In this document: positions 53,978 to 62,978 of the stretch, one piece after another | Numbering within the stretch: the first letter of the stretch is position 1 | How the letters are laid out: every line of letters begins with the position of its first letter | Assembly (NCBI RefSeq): GCF_900114845.1 | Contig: NZ_FOUK01000003.1 | Location: forward strand, 496,001 to 560,000 | Origin: Pimelobacter simplex | GTDB lineage: Bacteria; Actinomycetota; Actinomycetes; Propionibacteriales; Nocardioidaceae | Direction of reading: 5' to 3' | DNA length: 64,000 nucleotides | Notes under the pieces: generated by a model | What the model was told of the DNA's origin: nothing | The model's input: only the letters and a program-made list of their open reading frames with translations | The model's database searches: none | Translations under genes and position numbers: made by a program

Positions 53978-55449
53978 GCAGGTGCCGACCCGGCGACCGC
54001 GCCGGACTCATCGGTGCGCCGCCGCACCCGCGCCGCCCACCACGCCAGCACGTCGTCGCCGGCGCCGTAGGCGGCCGTCATCACGCGCCCCGTCTCGACG
54101 AGCAGGCCGGCCCGCTCGTCGGCGTCGCCGGCGTGCTGAGCCCGCCGGGCGAGCTCCGCGCCCTCGGCCCACGCCGCGGCACCGGACGACGGCGGGAGCG
54201 GCAGCGCCGCGACCTGGCGGGCGCTCACCTTCACCGAGCCGGGGGTCAGGCCGGTCCCGAGGTAGCGCGTGGCCGCGTGGGCGACGACGGGCGGGGCGAG
54301 CAGGACGGCCAGGAGACGCCACAGGTCCGCGCTGTCACGCGGCACGACGCTGACCACGGGCACCGACGGCAGCCACGCGCCGTGCTCGTCGGCGACCGCC
54401 TCGATCACCCGCCCCTGGCCGGCCACCAGCAGCTTGGGCACGAGCCGGGCGTCGGCCCACCGGGCGAGGCTCCCGTCGGCCCGGAGGGCGGCGAGGTCGA
54501 CCGACGGGGCGTCGTACCGGACCCGGGCGAAGCGGGTCGCCGTCGTCCCCCAGCGCGACTCGGCGGGGTCGATCAGGCCGGTGGTGACGAGCGGCGTGCC
54601 GCCGGGCAGCGCCTCGCGGACGAACGGCGCGAGGCCGTAGAACTGGTCGCGGAAGTCGGCCGTGCAGTCGGCGAGGTCGCCGACGAGCGGGCCGTCGTCG
54701 GGCAGCACCGGCGACGGGACGCCGAACGCCGGCGCCGCCAGCCGCCCCCACGCGTCGGGGTCGGTCGCCGGCCCCGCGCCTGCGCGGACCACCGGCACGC
54801 ACGTCAGCACCGGCGTCCCCTCGAAGACCGGGCGGTCGGAGGTCCAGAAGTCGGTGATCGCCCCGCACGCGGCCACCGCCGCGCGCACCGGCCCGGCGTC
54901 GCGCGCGGCGAGCACCGACAGCGGCTGCACCAGCGCGACCACCCCGCCGGGCGCGACCAGCCCGAGGGCGCGGTGCAGGAAGACCGCGCTCGTGTCGGTG
55001 TAGGCGCCGAGCCCGCGGCGGTGCTCCTCGCTGCGCCCGGCCGAGCGCCGGCGCAGCTGGCCCAGGAACGGCGGGTTGCCCACGACGGCGTCGAAGGTCC
55101 GGCCGGCCCAGGCGGTCAGCCCGTCGGCCACCACCACCCGCTGCGCGATCTCGTCGGCCGTCACCGTGGCGTCGAGGGCCTGCAGCCGCTCGCGCGCGAT
55201 CCGCACCGCCTCGGGGTCGAGGTCGGAGCCGTGCACCGCGCGCACCCCCAGCCGCTCGGCGGCGGCGACGAGGAAGTGCCCGGTCCCGCAGGCCGGATCG
55301 AGGACCGTCGCGTCCGCGGTGCGGGGCAGCGCGCGATCGAGGATCCAGCCGACGAGCTCCGGCGGCGTGTAGAACGAGCCTTGCGCCCGGCGCCGGTCGC
55401 GCTCGTGGTCGGCAAGATGCTGCTCGTACGCATCGGTGGCGCGCGCCAT
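53974..55449 (-). CDS. Class I N6-adenine DNA methyltransferase, solitary
   Basis: This is a 491-residue protein from ATG 55449. GSFYTPPELVGWIL precedes motif I (VLDPACGTGHFLVAAAERL) and motif IV FDAVVGNPPFLGQL, the set of Eco57I/PglX-like N6-adenine methyltransferases. A C-terminal target-recognition-like part is present. No restriction, PglZ or BREX gene is nearby, so it may methylate DNA on its own, or modify RNA or other substrates. It is divergent from the NAD operon. Confidence 0.8.
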   Translation of the reverse strand: MARATDAYEQHLADHERDRRRAQGSFYTPPELVGWILDRALPRTADATVLDPACGTGHFLVAAAERLGVRAVHGSDLDPEAVRIARERLQALDATVTADEIAQRVVVADGLTAWAGRTFDAVVGNPPFLGQLRRRSAGRSEEHRRGLGAYTDTSAVFLHRALGLVAPGGVVALVQPLSVLAARDAGPVRAAVAACGAITDFWTSDRPVFEGTPVLTCVPVVRAGAGPATDPDAWGRLAAPAFGVPSPVLPDDGPLVGDLADCTADFRDQFYGLAPFVREALPGGTPLVTTGLIDPAESRWGTTATRFARVRYDAPSVDLAALRADGSLARWADARLVPKLLVAGQGRVIEAVADEHGAWLPSVPVVSVVPRDSADLWRLLAVLLAPPVVAHAATRYLGTGLTPGSVKVSARQVAALPLPPSSGAAAWAEGAELARRAQHAGDADERAGLLVETGRVMTAAYGAGDDVLAWWAARVRRRTDESGAVAGSAPA

Positions 55450-55473
55450 GCTGGTGAACGCTAGACCACCCCT

Positions 55474-55496
55474 GTTATAGTCACAATGACTACAAC
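55474..55496. promoter_or_regulatory. NrtR operator before the NAD salvage operon
   Basis: TAGTCA-CAA-TGACTA (55478-55492) is a perfect inverted repeat. The outer GTT and AAC extend the symmetry to 10 of 11 pairs over 23 bp. It overlaps a TATAGT -10-like hexamer and lies 15 bp before the PncB start. It matches the 21-bp TAGT...ACTA type bound by NrtR, which is encoded two domains downstream in the same operon. Confidence 0.78.
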
Positions 55497-55510
55497 ATCG
55501 AGGAGCTGCG

Positions 55511-57406
55511 ATGGACCGCACCGGACTGCTCACCGACCGCTACGAGCTGACCATGCTCGACTCGTTCGTCCGCGACGGCAGCGCCAGCCGCCCCGCCGTG
55601 TTCGAGGCGTTCGCCCGCCGCCTGCCCGAGGGCCGCCGCTACGGCATGCTGGCCGGGCTGGGCCGCCTGCTCACCGCAATCGAGCACTTCACCTTCGACG
55701 CCGACGAGCTCGCGTGGCTCCAGGCCGAGGGGGTGATCGGCGAGCAGACCGCGCGCTACCTCGCGGAGTTCCGCTTCGGCGGCGACATCGACGGCTACCG
55801 CGAGGGCGACCTCTACTTCCCCGGCAGCCCGATCTTCACCGTCACCGGCACCCTCGGCGAGTGCGTCGTGCTCGAGACGCTGGTGCTCAGCATCCTCAAC
55901 CACGACACCGCGATCGCGAGCGCCGCGGCGCGCATGGTCGACGCCGCGCAGGGCCGGCCGATCATCGAGATGGGCGGGCGCCGCACGCACGAGGAGGCGG
56001 CGGTCGCGACGGCGCGGGCGGCGTACCTCGCCGGGTTCGCGACGACGAGCAACCTCGCCGCCGGCCGCCGCTACGCCGTACCGACGGCAGGGACGGCGGC
56101 CCACGCTTTCACGCTCGCCCACGACACCGAGGCGGACGCCTTCCGCAGCCAGGTCGAGGCGCTCGGCGTCGGCACCACCCTGCTCGTCGACACCTACGAC
56201 ATCGCCGAGGGCATCCGGACGGCGGTCGAGGTCGCCGGCACCGGCCTCGGCGCGATCCGGATCGACTCCGGCGACCTGGCCGAGGAGTCCCACAAGGCGC
56301 GCGTCCTGCTCGACGAGCTCGGCGCCACCGGCACCCGGATCGTGGTGACCAGCGACCTCGACGAGTTCGTCATCGCGGCGCTCGCCGACGCCCCCATCGA
56401 CGGCTACGGCGTCGGCACCCGCGTCGCGACCGGCTCGGGCCACCCCACGGCGAGCATGGTCTACAAGCTCGTCGCGATCGCCGACGGCGCGGGCGCTCCG
56501 CTCCGTCCCGTCGCCAAGAAGTCCAAGGACAAGGGCTCGGTCGGCGGACGCAAGCACCCCTTCCGCACGTACGACGAGCAGGGCCTCCTCGTCGCCGAGT
56601 GGTTCACCACGGCCGACGCTCCCCCGCCCGGCGACGGCGCGCGCCCGGTCCAGGTCCCCCTGGTCCGCTCCGGCGAGGTCGTGCACCGGCCCACGCTCGG
56701 CGAGGTCCGCGACTTCGCCGCCGCCACCCTGGCCGCGCTGCCCGCCGAGGCCCGCAGCGTCTCGGCCGGCGCGGCCTACCTGACCACCACCCTTCGAGAG
56801 GAGACCCCGATGGCCCCGAAGAGCAGCAGCACCAAGGCGCTCGTCGTCGTCGACGTCCAGAACGACTTCGTCGAGGGCGGCTCGCTCGGCGTCACCGGCG
56901 GGCGCGAGGTCGCCCGGCGGATCAGCGAGCACCTCGCCGCGCACGCGACCGACTACGCCCTGGTCGCCGCCTCGCGCGACTGGCACCGCGCCGGCGAGAC
57001 CAACGGCGGGCACTTCCACGAGCCCGGCCAGGACCCCGACTTCGTGAGCACGTGGCCGGTGCACTGCGTGCAGGGCGAGACCGGCTCCGACTACGCGCCC
57101 GAGCTCACCACCGGCGCGGTCACCCACCACGTCGTCAAGGGGATGGGCGAGCCGGCGTACTCCGCGTTCGAGGGCGTGACCGAGACCGGCGAGCGCCTGG
57201 CCGACCTGCTCCACGCGGCCGGCGTCACCGAGGTCGACGTCACCGGCATCGCCACCGACTACTGCGTGCGCGCCACCGCGCTCGACGCGGTCAAGGCCGG
57301 CTTCACCGTCCGGCTCCTCGACGGCCTGCACGCCGGCGTCGCGCCCGACTCGTCGGCCGCGGCCCTCGACGAGCTGGCCGCGGCCGGGGTCGAGGTGGCG
57401 CGATGA
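55511..57406 (+). CDS. Nicotinate phosphoribosyltransferase-nicotinamidase fusion (PncB-PncA)
   Basis: This single 631-codon frame encodes two NAD-salvage enzymes. Residues 1-433 are Pnc[27 protein letters not shown] and the [10 protein letters not shown] part with the regulatory His. Residues 434-631 are PncA, an isochorismatase fold with Asp448 (VVVDVQNDF), Lys543 (HHVVKGMG) and nucleophile Cys585 (GIATDYCVR). There is no stop between them. A GAGAGGAGA sequence lies 5 nt before ATG 56810, the natural PncA start, so free PncA may be made as well. Together they turn nicotinamide into nicotinate mononucleotide. Confidence 0.9.
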   Translation: MDRTGLLTDRYELTMLDSFVRDGSASRPAVFEAFARRLPEGRRYGMLAGLGRLLTAIEHFTFDADELAWLQAEGVIGEQTARYLAEFRFGGDIDGYREGDLYFPGSPIFTVTGTLGECVVLETLVLSILNHDTAIASAAARMVDAAQGRPIIEMGGRRTHEEAAVATARAAYLAGFATTSNLAAGRRYAVPTAGTAAHAFTLAHDTEADAFRSQVEALGVGTTLLVDTYDIAEGIRTAVEVAGTGLGAIRIDSGDLAEESHKARVLLDELGATGTRIVVTSDLDEFVIAALADAPIDGYGVGTRVATGSGHPTASMVYKLVAIADGAGAPLRPVAKKSKDKGSVGGRKHPFRTYDEQGLLVAEWFTTADAPPPGDGARPVQVPLVRSGEVVHRPTLGEVRDFAAATLAALPAEARSVSAGAAYLTTTLREETPMAPKSSSTKALVVVDVQNDFVEGGSLGVTGGREVARRISEHLAAHATDYALVAASRDWHRAGETNGGHFHEPGQDPDFVSTWPVHCVQGETGSDYAPELTTGAVTHHVVKGMGEPAYSAFEGVTETGERLADLLHAAGVTEVDVTGIATDYCVRATALDAVKAGFTVRLLDGLHAGVAPDSSAAALDELAAAGVEVAR

Positions 57407-58110
57407 GCGAGCACCCGCCGTTCGCCGTGGCGGTCGACCTCGCGGTGTTCACCATCCGTGACGGCGCGCTCGCCGTCCTGCTGGTCGAGCGCCGGGAGGA
57501 GCCGTTCGCCGGCTCGTGGGCCCTGCCCGGCGGCTTCGTCGAGCCCGACGAGGACGCCGAGCAGGCCGCCTGGCGCGAGCTGCGCGAGGAGACCGGCGTC
57601 GAGCGCTTCCCCGGCCACCTCGAGCAGCTGCGGACCTACTCCGCACCCGACCGCGACCCCCGCATGCGCGTGGTCTCGGTGGCCCACGTCGCGCTCGCCC
57701 CCGACCTGCCCGAGCCGCGCGCCGGCACCGATGCCGCCGACGCGCGGTGGTGGGTCGTCGACGACCTGCTCGAGGGCCCCGACGACGCGGACGGCCCGGC
57801 GCTCGCGTTCGACCACCGGCAGATCCTCGTCGACGCCCGGGAGCGGGTGCGCGCCAAGCTGGAGTACACGACGCTCGCCACCGAGTTCGTCGCCGAGCCG
57901 TTCACCCTCCCCGAGCTGCGCCGGGTCTACGCCGCGGTCTGGGGGACGCCGCCCGACCTCGGGAACTTCCGCCGCAAGGTGCTGGGGACCGACGGGTTCG
58001 TCGTCCCGACCGACACGCGGGGGCACGCCACCGAGGCGGGCGGACGCCGCGCGCTCCTCTACCGGCGCGGCGACGCGACGCTGATCTCGCCGCCGATGAC
58101 GCGCGGCTGA
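57403..58110 (+). CDS. nrtR: NrtR, Nudix-type regulator of NAD metabolism
   Basis: This 235-residue protein overlaps pncA by ATGA. Residues 1-150 are a Nudix fold with a complete box ([20 protein letters not shown] then TGV), which many NrtR proteins have lost, so pyrophosphohydrolase activity is possible. The C-terminal winged HTH ([23 protein letters not shown]) binds DNA. It represses NAD genes until ADP-ribose or related ligands bind. The operator at 55474 implies autoregulation of its own operon. Confidence 0.9.
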   Translation: MSEHPPFAVAVDLAVFTIRDGALAVLLVERREEPFAGSWALPGGFVEPDEDAEQAAWRELREETGVERFPGHLEQLRTYSAPDRDPRMRVVSVAHVALAPDLPEPRAGTDAADARWWVVDDLLEGPDDADGPALAFDHRQILVDARERVRAKLEYTTLATEFVAEPFTLPELRRVYAAVWGTPPDLGNFRRKVLGTDGFVVPTDTRGHATEAGGRRALLYRRGDATLISPPMTRG

Positions 58111-58120
58111 GGGCACGACG

Positions 58121-58798
58121 ATGACCGGCTTCGCCGACCTGGTCCAGGCCGCCCTGCCCGCCGGGCGGCGGCTGCCCGACGAGCTGCGCGCCGCCCTCGA
58201 CCACCTCGAGGCCGTCGGCGCCCGGATCGACAACGAGCACGGCAGCTTCGTGCGGCTCTACCCGGGCGAGCCCGAGGACGGGCAGTCGGGCGTCTACTTC
58301 GCCGTCCCCGACCCGGACCACCTGCGTCACTACACCGGCAACCCCGACGCCGCCGAGACGTCGAGCGTCGTCCCGATCGCGCGCACCGGGGGCGACGGCT
58401 CCTACGCGGCCCTGTGGTTCGACGGCGACCGGACCCGCTACGGCCACCTCGGCTCGGGCTCCGGGTCGAGCTGGGTGGGGCTGATCGCCGACGACACGAT
58501 CGGGTTCCTGCGCTTCCTCGCCATCGGGTACGGCGAGCCGGCCTGGCCCGAGGTGCACGCCCTCACGCCGGCCGAGGACCTCGCCCGCGAGCTCGCCGAG
58601 GCCGGCGGGGCCGACGAGGCCGACGGGGCCGAGACGTTCGCCTGGCAGCCGCCCGACGCGCTGCGCTCCTGGCTGCGCACGACCTTCGGCGTCGAGGTCC
58701 CCGAGCGGGCCGCCGAGATCGTCGCCGTCACGCCGCACATCGACGCCGAGTCCGACGACGACCCCTTCTGGCGCCACGTCGCCGCGATCAGTCGCTAG
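58121..58798 (+). CDS. SMI1/KNR4-like protein of unknown role
   Basis: This is a 225-residue acidic protein starting 10 bp after nrtR. GDGSYAALWFDGDRTRYGHLGSGSGSSWVGLIADDTIGFLRFLAIGYGE resembles the SMI1/KNR4 fold, often used by immunity proteins. No toxin gene is adjacent. It may share the NAD operon transcript. The family call is tentative. Confidence 0.6.
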   Translation: MTGFADLVQAALPAGRRLPDELRAALDHLEAVGARIDNEHGSFVRLYPGEPEDGQSGVYFAVPDPDHLRHYTGNPDAAETSSVVPIARTGGDGSYAALWFDGDRTRYGHLGSGSGSSWVGLIADDTIGFLRFLAIGYGEPAWPEVHALTPAEDLARELAEAGGADEADGAETFAWQPPDALRSWLRTTFGVEVPERAAEIVAVTPHIDAESDDDPFWRHVAAISR

Positions 58799-58805
58799 AC
58801 CTTTC

Positions 58806-58862
58806 TCAACCCAACGGTTGACAACCGGACCGGACCGGGCGTTTACTCAACCTCATGGTTGA
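58806..58862. promoter_or_regulatory. Twin ArsR-type operators over a leaderless promoter
   Basis: TCAACC-N4-GGTTGA occurs at 58806-58821 and 58847-58862, centres 41 bp apart. TTGACA (58818-58823) and TTTACT (58842-58847) form -35 and -10 with 18-bp spacing, placing the start of RNA near ATG 58855, which lies inside the second site. The promoter would thus be covered by its own product. Confidence 0.65.
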
Positions 58863-59232
58863 GCAAGACGACCGGCTGTCGCGGATCTTCGGCGCGCTCG
58901 CCGACCCGACCCGTCGCGACATGGTCGCCCGCCTGGCGGCCGGCGACGCGACGGTCGGCGAGCTCGCGGCGCCGTACGACGTGTCGCTCCAGGCCGTCTC
59001 CAAGCACCTCAAGGTGCTCGAGGAGGCCGGCCTGGTGCGGCGCAGCCGCGATGCCCAGCGGCGGCCCGTCCACCTGGAAGCGGAGGTGTTCGACCTGATG
59101 ACCAAATGGATCGAGCGCTACCAGCAGCAGGCCGAGGAGCGCTACCGCCGCCTCGACACCGTCCTCGCCCGGATGCAGGGCCAGGACTCCCCCACCGAGA
59201 TCAGCGACCCAGCAGAAGGAGCAGCAGGATGA
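58855..59232 (+). CDS. ArsR-family transcriptional regulator
   Basis: This 125-residue protein has a winged HTH: IFGALADPTRRDMVARLAAGDATVGELAAPYDVSLQAVSKHLKVLEEAGLV. No Cys metal site is present, as in the group paired with SRPBCC proteins. The start codon lies inside an operator half, so the mRNA is probably leaderless. It overlaps the SRPBCC gene by ATGA and likely represses this three-gene operon. Confidence 0.9.
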   Translation: MVEQDDRLSRIFGALADPTRRDMVARLAAGDATVGELAAPYDVSLQAVSKHLKVLEEAGLVRRSRDAQRRPVHLEAEVFDLMTKWIERYQQQAEERYRRLDTVLARMQGQDSPTEISDPAEGAAG

Positions 59233-59735
59233 GCACCGACACCACCACGCCCGCCACCCTCATCGAGGCGGACCCCGACGTCCCGACCGTGCGGATGGTC
59301 CGCGAGTTCGACGCCCCGCGCGAGCTCGTCTTCCGCGCCCACGTCGAGCCCGAGCTCGTCCGGCAGTGGATGGGCCCCGACTCGATCGGGATGGACATCG
59401 ACGTGTGGGACATCCGCACCGGCGGCGAGTACCGCTACACCGCCACCCGCGAGGGCGCGGCCGTCGCGCACTTCTACGGCGCGGTCCACCGGGTGAACCA
59501 GAACGAGAAGATCGTGCAGACCTTCGGCTTCGAGGAGATGCCCGACGCGGTCAGCCTCGACACGCTGGTCTTCGTCGAGCTGCCCGGGGGCCGGACCCGG
59601 CTCGAGGCGCTCTCGGTCGTCTACGACTTCGAGTCCCGCGCCGGCATGCTCGCCAGCGGCATGGAGGTCGGCGTCAACGAGGGCTACGCCGCGCTCGACC
59701 GCCTCCTCGCCGAGCTCTCCGAGGCCGCAGAGTGA
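59229..59735 (+). CDS. SRPBCC/AHSA1-domain protein
   Basis: This 168-residue protein has the START-like fold: VRMVREFDAPRELVFRAHVEPELVRQWMGP, GGEYRYTATREG and a C-terminal long helix (SGMEVGVNEGYAALDRLLAEL). It binds a hydrophobic ligand or a chaperone client; the exact role is unknown. ArsR-SRPBCC pairs are very common in actinobacteria. Confidence 0.85.
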   Translation: MSTDTTTPATLIEADPDVPTVRMVREFDAPRELVFRAHVEPELVRQWMGPDSIGMDIDVWDIRTGGEYRYTATREGAAVAHFYGAVHRVNQNEKIVQTFGFEEMPDAVSLDTLVFVELPGGRTRLEALSVVYDFESRAGMLASGMEVGVNEGYAALDRLLAELSEAAE

Positions 59736-60304
59736 CACCGGCCGACGAGCACCGCGCGGTCGCCGGGACCTTCGGCGACCGCGTGCGCGGCGTCGGCGCC
59801 GGCGACCACCGCGGCTGGGACGCCGCCACGCCCGTGCCGGACTGGCGGGCCCGCGACGTCGTCCGGCACCTCGTGGAGTGGTTCCCCCCGTTCCTCGCCG
59901 ACGGCACGGACCTGCGCCTGGCACTCGGCCCGCCGGTCGACGACGACCCCGTCGGCGCGTGGGAGCACCACGCCGCCGCCGTCCAGGCCGTCCTCGACGA
60001 CCCGGCCAACGACGAGGTCACCTTCGCCCACCCGCGCCTCCCCCAGATGCCGCTCCCCCAGGCGATCGCGCAGTTCTACACCAACGACGTCTTCCTGCAC
60101 ACGTGGGACCTCGCCCGCGCCACCGGCCAGGACGACCGTCTCGACGAGGAGCGCTGCCGCGCGATGCTCACCGGCATGGAGCCGATGGACGAGATGCTGC
60201 GCCAGAGCGGGCAGTACGGCCCCCGGGTGCCGGTCGCCGACGACGCGAGCTGGCAGGACCGGCTCGTCGGCTTCATCGGCCGCGACCCGCAGTGGTCGGC
60301 CTGA
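59732..60304 (+). CDS. Mycothiol-dependent (TIGR03086-type) DinB-fold protein
   Basis: This 190-residue protein starts at GTG 59732, overlapping SRPBCC by 4 nt. WRARDVVRHLVEWFPPF with its His and FLHTWDLARATG are the metal and helix motifs of the maleylpyruvate-isomerase-like, mycothiol-using group. It probably transfers or removes a thiol adduct. Last gene of the ArsR operon, followed by a hairpin. Confidence 0.8.
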   Translation: MTPADEHRAVAGTFGDRVRGVGAGDHRGWDAATPVPDWRARDVVRHLVEWFPPFLADGTDLRLALGPPVDDDPVGAWEHHAAAVQAVLDDPANDEVTFAHPRLPQMPLPQAIAQFYTNDVFLHTWDLARATGQDDRLDEERCRAMLTGMEPMDEMLRQSGQYGPRVPVADDASWQDRLVGFIGRDPQWSA

Positions 60305-60357
60305 GCCGACAGGGCCGACATGGCCGACAGGGCCGATAACCGTTCGGCCACTGTCGG
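60305..60357 (+). terminator. 9-bp tandem repeat and terminator hairpin
   Basis: Four 9-bp units of GCCGACAGG type run from 60305 to 60340, starting on the last base of the stop codon. The third and fourth also form a 13-bp stem with 60344-60357 (CCGACAG-GGCCGA against TCGGCC-A-CTGTCGG). This ends the ArsR operon without a clear U-tract. Confidence 0.6.
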
Positions 60358-60379
60358 TGCCGGGCCCTAGCCTCGTCCC

Positions 60380-60733
60380 ATGGCGTACGACGAGCTGCTG
60401 GCGGCCCGGCTCCGCGACCTCCTGGTCGACGAGCCGAGCGTCGCGGGACGCGAGGTGACCGAGCAGAAGATGTTCGGCGGGCTGGGCTTCATGGTCGGCG
60501 GCAACATGGCCGTCGCCGCGTCCGGCCAGGGCGGCATCATGGTGCGGGTGGCGCCCGACGAGACCGACCACTACGTCGAGACCACCGCCGCGGTGCCGAT
60601 GGAGATGCAGGGCCGGAGCATGCGCGGCTGGCTCCGGGTCGCCGCCGACGACGTCAGCGACGACGCCACGCTCGGGACGTGGGTCGGGATCGGGGCGTCC
60701 TACGCCGCGAGCCTGCCACCCAAGCACCCGTGA
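60380..60733 (+). CDS. TfoX/Sxy N-terminal-domain protein
   Basis: This is a 117-residue protein. VTEQKMFGGLGFMVGGNMAVAASGQGGIMVRV is the TfoX-N motif. Free-standing TfoX-N proteins are common in actinobacteria, and their function is not known; a competence role is not implied. It overlaps the MFS gene by 4 nt. Confidence 0.85.
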   Translation: MAYDELLAARLRDLLVDEPSVAGREVTEQKMFGGLGFMVGGNMAVAASGQGGIMVRVAPDETDHYVETTAAVPMEMQGRSMRGWLRVAADDVSDDATLGTWVGIGASYAASLPPKHP

Positions 60734-62007
60734 GGGCGTTCTGGGGCGCGCTCCCCACCGAGGGCCGGTGGCTGCTGTCGACGGTCGCGATCCAGACCCT
60801 CGGCCGCGGGCTGACCCTGCCGTTCACGCTGATCTACCTCCACGAGGTGCGCGGCTTCGACCTCGGCCTGTCCGGCACGCTGATGGCGCTCATCGCCGTC
60901 GTCGGCTTCCTCGTCACCGGCCCCGGCGGCGCCCTCACCGACCGGTACGGCGCCCGCGCGGTGCTGCTGACCGGCACGGCCGCCATGATCGCCGGCAACG
61001 TCCTGCTCGCCTTCGCCACGACGCCCGCCCTCGCTGCGGCGGCGCTGGTCCTCATCGGGTTCAACTTCGGCGTCTCGTGGCCGGGCTTCAACGCGCTGAT
61101 CGCGAGCGTGGTGAGCGGTGAGCTGCGCCAGCAGTACTTCGGCATCAACTTCGCGCTCGTCAACCTCGGCATCGGTGTCGGCGGTGTGGTCGGCGGGCTG
61201 TTCGCCGACGTGGGCCGGCCCGCGACCTTCACCACGATCTTCCTCGCCGACGCCGCCTCCGGGCTGATCCCCATGGCGCTCCTGCTCGGCCCCCTGCGCC
61301 ACGTCCACGGCCGGGCGGCGGCACCGGCCGACGGGAGCGCGGCGCCCGCGACGGTCGGGTACCTGGCGATCCTGCGCGAGCCGGCGGTGCGCTGGCTGAC
61401 GCTGCTCACGTTCGTCGGGACCTTCATCGGCTACGGCCAGCACGAGGCGGGCTTCCCCGGGTTCGCGCGCCAGGCCGCCGAGGTGTCGACCCGGACCATC
61501 GGGCTCGCGTTCGCGGTCAACACGGCGATCATCGTCGTGCTGCAGTTCGCCGTGCTCTCGCGGATCAGCGGACGCCGCCGCACCCGGGTGATGCTGGTGA
61601 TGGCCGCGACCTGGGCGGTGTCCTGGGCCCTGCTCGGACTGGCCGGGCTCGCCCCGGGCGGCCTGGCCGCCGCCACCGGGGTGATCGCGTTCATGGGGGT
61701 GTTCGCGCTGGGCGAGACCCTGCTCCAGCCGACTGTCCCGGCGATGAGCAACGACCTCGCCTCCGACCACACCCGCGGTCGCTACAACGCGCTCACGGCC
61801 GCCGCCTTCCAGGGCGGCGCCATCGCCGGGCCCGTGGTGGCCGGCTTCCTGCTCCAGCACGACCTGAGCGCCGTCTACATCGGGCTCATGGTGCTCGGCT
61901 GCGCGGCCATCGCTGTCGTCGCCCGGGTGCTCGAGCGGCACGTCTCCCCCACGGTCAACGGGATGCCGAGTGAACCGGCCGCCCTTGGGGAAGGTTCGCC
62001 CGCATGA
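60730..62007 (+). CDS. MFS transporter
   Basis: This 425-residue protein starts at GTG 60730. It has twelve membrane helices with GGALTDRYGARAVLLTG (motif A) and a drug:H+ antiporter layout. The wide central loop (GRAAAPADGSAAPATVG) separates the halves. Substrate unknown. It overlaps the lipoprotein gene by 4 nt. Confidence 0.88.
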   Translation: MRAFWGALPTEGRWLLSTVAIQTLGRGLTLPFTLIYLHEVRGFDLGLSGTLMALIAVVGFLVTGPGGALTDRYGARAVLLTGTAAMIAGNVLLAFATTPALAAAALVLIGFNFGVSWPGFNALIASVVSGELRQQYFGINFALVNLGIGVGGVVGGLFADVGRPATFTTIFLADAASGLIPMALLLGPLRHVHGRAAAPADGSAAPATVGYLAILREPAVRWLTLLTFVGTFIGYGQHEAGFPGFARQAAEVSTRTIGLAFAVNTAIIVVLQFAVLSRISGRRRTRVMLVMAATWAVSWALLGLAGLAPGGLAAATGVIAFMGVFALGETLLQPTVPAMSNDLASDHTRGRYNALTAAAFQGGAIAGPVVAGFLLQHDLSAVYIGLMVLGCAAIAVVARVLERHVSPTVNGMPSEPAALGEGSPA

Positions 62008-62975
62008 GACCGCTCCTCCGCGCCACCACGGCCGGCACCGCCGCCGCCACCGCCGTCCTGGTGCTCGCCTCGGGGTGCACGGTGCTCGGCGGCTCCGGCG
62101 ACGACCTCGCCGCCGGCGAGGTGGTCCGGGCGACGACCGACGCCCCGGCGCCCGGCAGCGACGCGGCCGCCCGCGGCTGGACGGTCGACCTCCAGCTGCC
62201 CGACGGCCGCCTCACGGCGCGGATCGCCCCGCTGCCCGACGCCGGCACCGCCGCCACCGACGACGTCACCCCCGACGACGGCACCACGCTCGTCGCCGTC
62301 TCGTGGGCCACCGAGGCCGGGACCGGCGTCCCTGCGCCCGTGCAGACGTCGGTGCTCGACCCCCGGGTGCCCGACGAGCTCGCGCTCGTCGCCGGCGACC
62401 GCCGGATCCCGCTCGAGGTCGACGGCCTGAGCCGGACCGAGGGCTTCGTCTACGTCGCCCTCGCCGAGCCCGGCGACTGGGCGTTCGAGGTCGTGTTCGA
62501 CGGCGTCGCCCAGTCGGTCACCGAGGGCGCGACCGCCCCCCACGTCGATGCCGCCGCCCAGCCGCTCTACGCGCCCGCGGCCTCCGAGGCGACCGACTAC
62601 ACCAGCTGTCTCTCCGCGGTGACGCCCGCGTCGTTCACCCGCACCGGCGGCAGCGCCTTCTGCCGCGCGCGGACGGCGAGCTGGCCCTGGGTCGCCGGCC
62701 AGGGCTGGTCCGCGGGCGGCCCGTGGCACGTCGTCCAGCTCGAGACCACGCTGCAGCCCGCGGCCGGCACCGCCGTCGTCGGTGCCGAGGTGAGCGCGAC
62801 ACTCGACGGCGCCGCGCCCGTCGCGACGAGCGACGACGACCGGAGCGGCTCGCCCGGGGCGACGTCGTCCACCCTCGTCTTCGCCCCCGGCGGCACCCGG
62901 TTCGAGGTCCGCCGCACCAGCACGGTCGGGGGCGACCCGGTCACGCTGACCGGGTCGCTCCCCCTCACCCGCTGA
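62004..62975 (+). CDS. Secreted lipoprotein, unknown
   Basis: This 323-residue protein has a lipoprotein signal with the lipobox LASGC at residues 22-26 (Cys26). The mature part is beta-rich, with one further Cys pair (SCLSAV and AFCRAR) likely bridged. No enzyme motif is visible. It ends 3 bp from the convergent WXG100-like gene. Confidence 0.8.
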   Translation: MRPLLRATTAGTAAATAVLVLASGCTVLGGSGDDLAAGEVVRATTDAPAPGSDAAARGWTVDLQLPDGRLTARIAPLPDAGTAATDDVTPDDGTTLVAVSWATEAGTGVPAPVQTSVLDPRVPDELALVAGDRRIPLEVDGLSRTEGFVYVALAEPGDWAFEVVFDGVAQSVTEGATAPHVDAAAQPLYAPAASEATDYTSCLSAVTPASFTRTGGSAFCRARTASWPWVAGQGWSAGGPWHVVQLETTLQPAAGTAVVGAEVSATLDGAAPVATSDDDRSGSPGATSSTLVFAPGGTRFEVRRTSTVGGDPVTLTGSLPLTR

Positions 62976-62978
62976 GGC

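Noticed and set aside
55511..57406. PncB-PncA joined by a sequencing error
   Set aside because: The linker is 10-15 ordinary codons with no near-stop that a single change would obviously restore, and the frame is kept on both sides. A missed stop cannot be fully excluded.
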